The notes beneath the pieces are model-generated. The model saw only the letters and a list, made by a program, of their open reading frames with translations, was not told where the DNA came from and did not search any database. A program made the position numbers and the translations under genes. From assembly GCA_003133185.1 (NCBI GenBank), contig PKWF01000283.1:15596-22774 (forward strand): a DNA stretch of 7,179 nt, given 5' to 3'. Below are positions 6,227 through 7,179 of this stretch, piece by piece; within the stretch, counting starts at the first letter, position 1; each line of letters begins with the position of its first letter. The stretch comes from Vulcanimicrobiota bacterium. GTDB taxonomy: Bacteria; Vulcanimicrobiota; Vulcanimicrobiia; Vulcanimicrobiales; Vulcanimicrobiaceae.

Positions 6227-7179
6227 GTGCAGCCACTCTTTACCGGACCACATTCATTGCGAGAGCCGTCCGAACGGCTCGCCTTCTGGCTGACCGGGCT
6301 GGGCGCGTTCCCCGCGGCGCTGCTGATTGGCTACGTGCTTCACGAATCGATCGGCGCCTCGCAAGTCGCACTCTTTATCGTTATTGCGATGCTCTACGTG
6401 ACGCTAGCGCGCGGACGGCTTCTCGGTTCGAGCGTACGCATCCATCAGACGCAATATCCGCGCGTCTTCTCGATAGTGCAAAATGCCGCTGCGGCACTCG
6501 AGATTCCGACCCCGCTGATCTTCGTGCGCGAGGATAACCTCGTTCCCGCCGTTGCGCTTGGCCTGGGCCAACCCTATGCGCTCGTGCTCTCGAGCCATTG
6601 GATCGAGCTCTTCTCAGACGACGAGCTGGCCTTTGTGATTGGTCGAGAGCTCGGACATATCGCCGCCGGTCACACACGCTTTCACTCGTTGTTGAGCGTC
6701 AACGGCAACGAAAACCCGTTGATCTCGCTGATTTTCGGCGGTTGGCTTCGGCGCTGTGCGCTCACGTGCGACAAAGTCGGGCTTCTCTGTTGCGGCTCGC
6801 TCGATGCGGCGATTGGGGCGCTTGGCATCGCAACGTTTCACGCGTTCGGCCGGCAGGTCGATTATCAGGCATTTGCCGAGCAGCGTGCGGAGATCGCGAC
6901 CGACTCGGTCCTGCGCTGGGGCGAGTGGCTGAGCAGCGAGCCCTATGCTACGCAGCGAATCGCTTCGATGCGCCGGTTCATCACATCAAAGTCGTATCTG
7001 GACGCACAGGCCTGGTTCGTCCGCGAGCGCGGCGAAGCGCCGCCGGCGCTCGTACTTGAAGGCGAAGCGACGGTCGCTTCCCGAGATTGCGCCGGCTGGT
7101 GGCGCCGCTTCGCTGCCGCCGGCATCGATGCGGTCGTGGTTATCGCGATCGTTACGTCGTTTGGCGGCAGTGTCGCACC
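6227..7179 (+). CDS. Membrane M48-like protein with degenerate zinc site and a probable C-terminal RDD domain, 3' end beyond the window
   Basis: The frame opens at GTG 6227, just after an in-frame TAG at 6221, and runs 317 residues to the right edge. There is no ATG before residue 55; TTG 6257 is the other possible start. Two membrane segments (about 18-38 and 45-61) precede an M48-type domain: IPTPLIFVREDN, LVLSSHWIELFSDDELAFVIG and then RELGHIAAGH (140-149). M48 peptidases use HExxH plus a downstream Glu four residues before a conserved Asp. Here the first His is Arg140 (CGA) and the Glu position in RRCALTCDKVGLL is Ala178, with Asp182 kept. Catalysis by the usual mechanism looks lost. From residue 288, CAGWWRRFAAAGIDAVVV matches the start of an RDD membrane domain (R294, D301), cut by the window edge. 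The gene lies 38 nt after the NRAMP gene and has no clear Shine-Dalgarno. It could be a scaffold, sensor or inactive paralogue; the function is unknown. Confidence 0.8.
   Translation, partial: MQPLFTGPHSLREPSERLAFWLTGLGAFPAALLIGYVLHESIGASQVALFIVIAMLYVTLARGRLLGSSVRIHQTQYPRVFSIVQNAAAALEIPTPLIFVREDNLVPAVALGLGQPYALVLSSHWIELFSDDELAFVIGRELGHIAAGHTRFHSLLSVNGNENPLISLIFGGWLRRCALTCDKVGLLCCGSLDAAIGALGIATFHAFGRQVDYQAFAEQRAEIATDSVLRWGEWLSSEPYATQRIASMRRFITSKSYLDAQAWFVRERGEAPPALVLEGEATVASRDCAGWWRRFAAAGIDAVVVIAIVTSFGGSVA

Overview
The window looks like chromosomal DNA from a GC-rich bacterium, with tightly packed genes and both Sec-secreted and multi-pass membrane proteins. No rRNA, tRNA, CRISPR array, insertion sequence or phage gene is visible. 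The taxon cannot be fixed from the sequence. The mixture of families would suit an uncultured soil-type lineage such as Eremiobacterota/Vulcanimicrobiota or Acidobacteriota, but that is only an impression.

The left third (1-2242) is read from the minus strand. A small secreted protein with a CARDB-like beta-sandwich (2242-1823) is followed after 52 nt by hyuA (1770 down to 1). This is the ATPase-type A subunit of a hydantoinase/5-oxoprolinase, open for 590 codons and cut by the left edge of the window. The right two thirds (2310-7179) is read from the plus strand. It holds a secreted DUF885 metallopeptidase-like protein (2310-4040), a PEP mutase/isocitrate lyase superfamily enzyme (4052-4873), a divergent NRAMP-type metal transporter (4923-6188) and the start of a membrane M48-type protein (6227 to the right edge). 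The two arms diverge from a 67-nt intergenic region (2243-2309).

The four plus-strand genes lie close together (gaps of 11, 49 and 38 nt) and could form one transcript. Only the DUF885-PEP mutase pair shows a clear coupling signal: a Shine-Dalgarno sequence that overlaps the upstream stop codon. A shared pathway is not obvious. Peptide or amide breakdown (HyuA, DUF885), carbon-acid C-C bond chemistry (PEP mutase family) and metal uptake (NRAMP) could all serve scavenging, but that is inference.

The strongest oddity is the last gene. It has the overall layout of a membrane-anchored M48 peptidase, but the first zinc His of HExxH is Arg and the predicted third ligand Glu is Ala. It then seems to run into an RDD membrane domain, so it may be a pseudoprotease-RDD fusion. 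The second is a set of perfect 7-bp stems with classic 1:2 / 2:3 / 3:4 attenuator topology in the first codons of the PEP mutase-family gene. No complete new multi-gene system can be claimed from this window.
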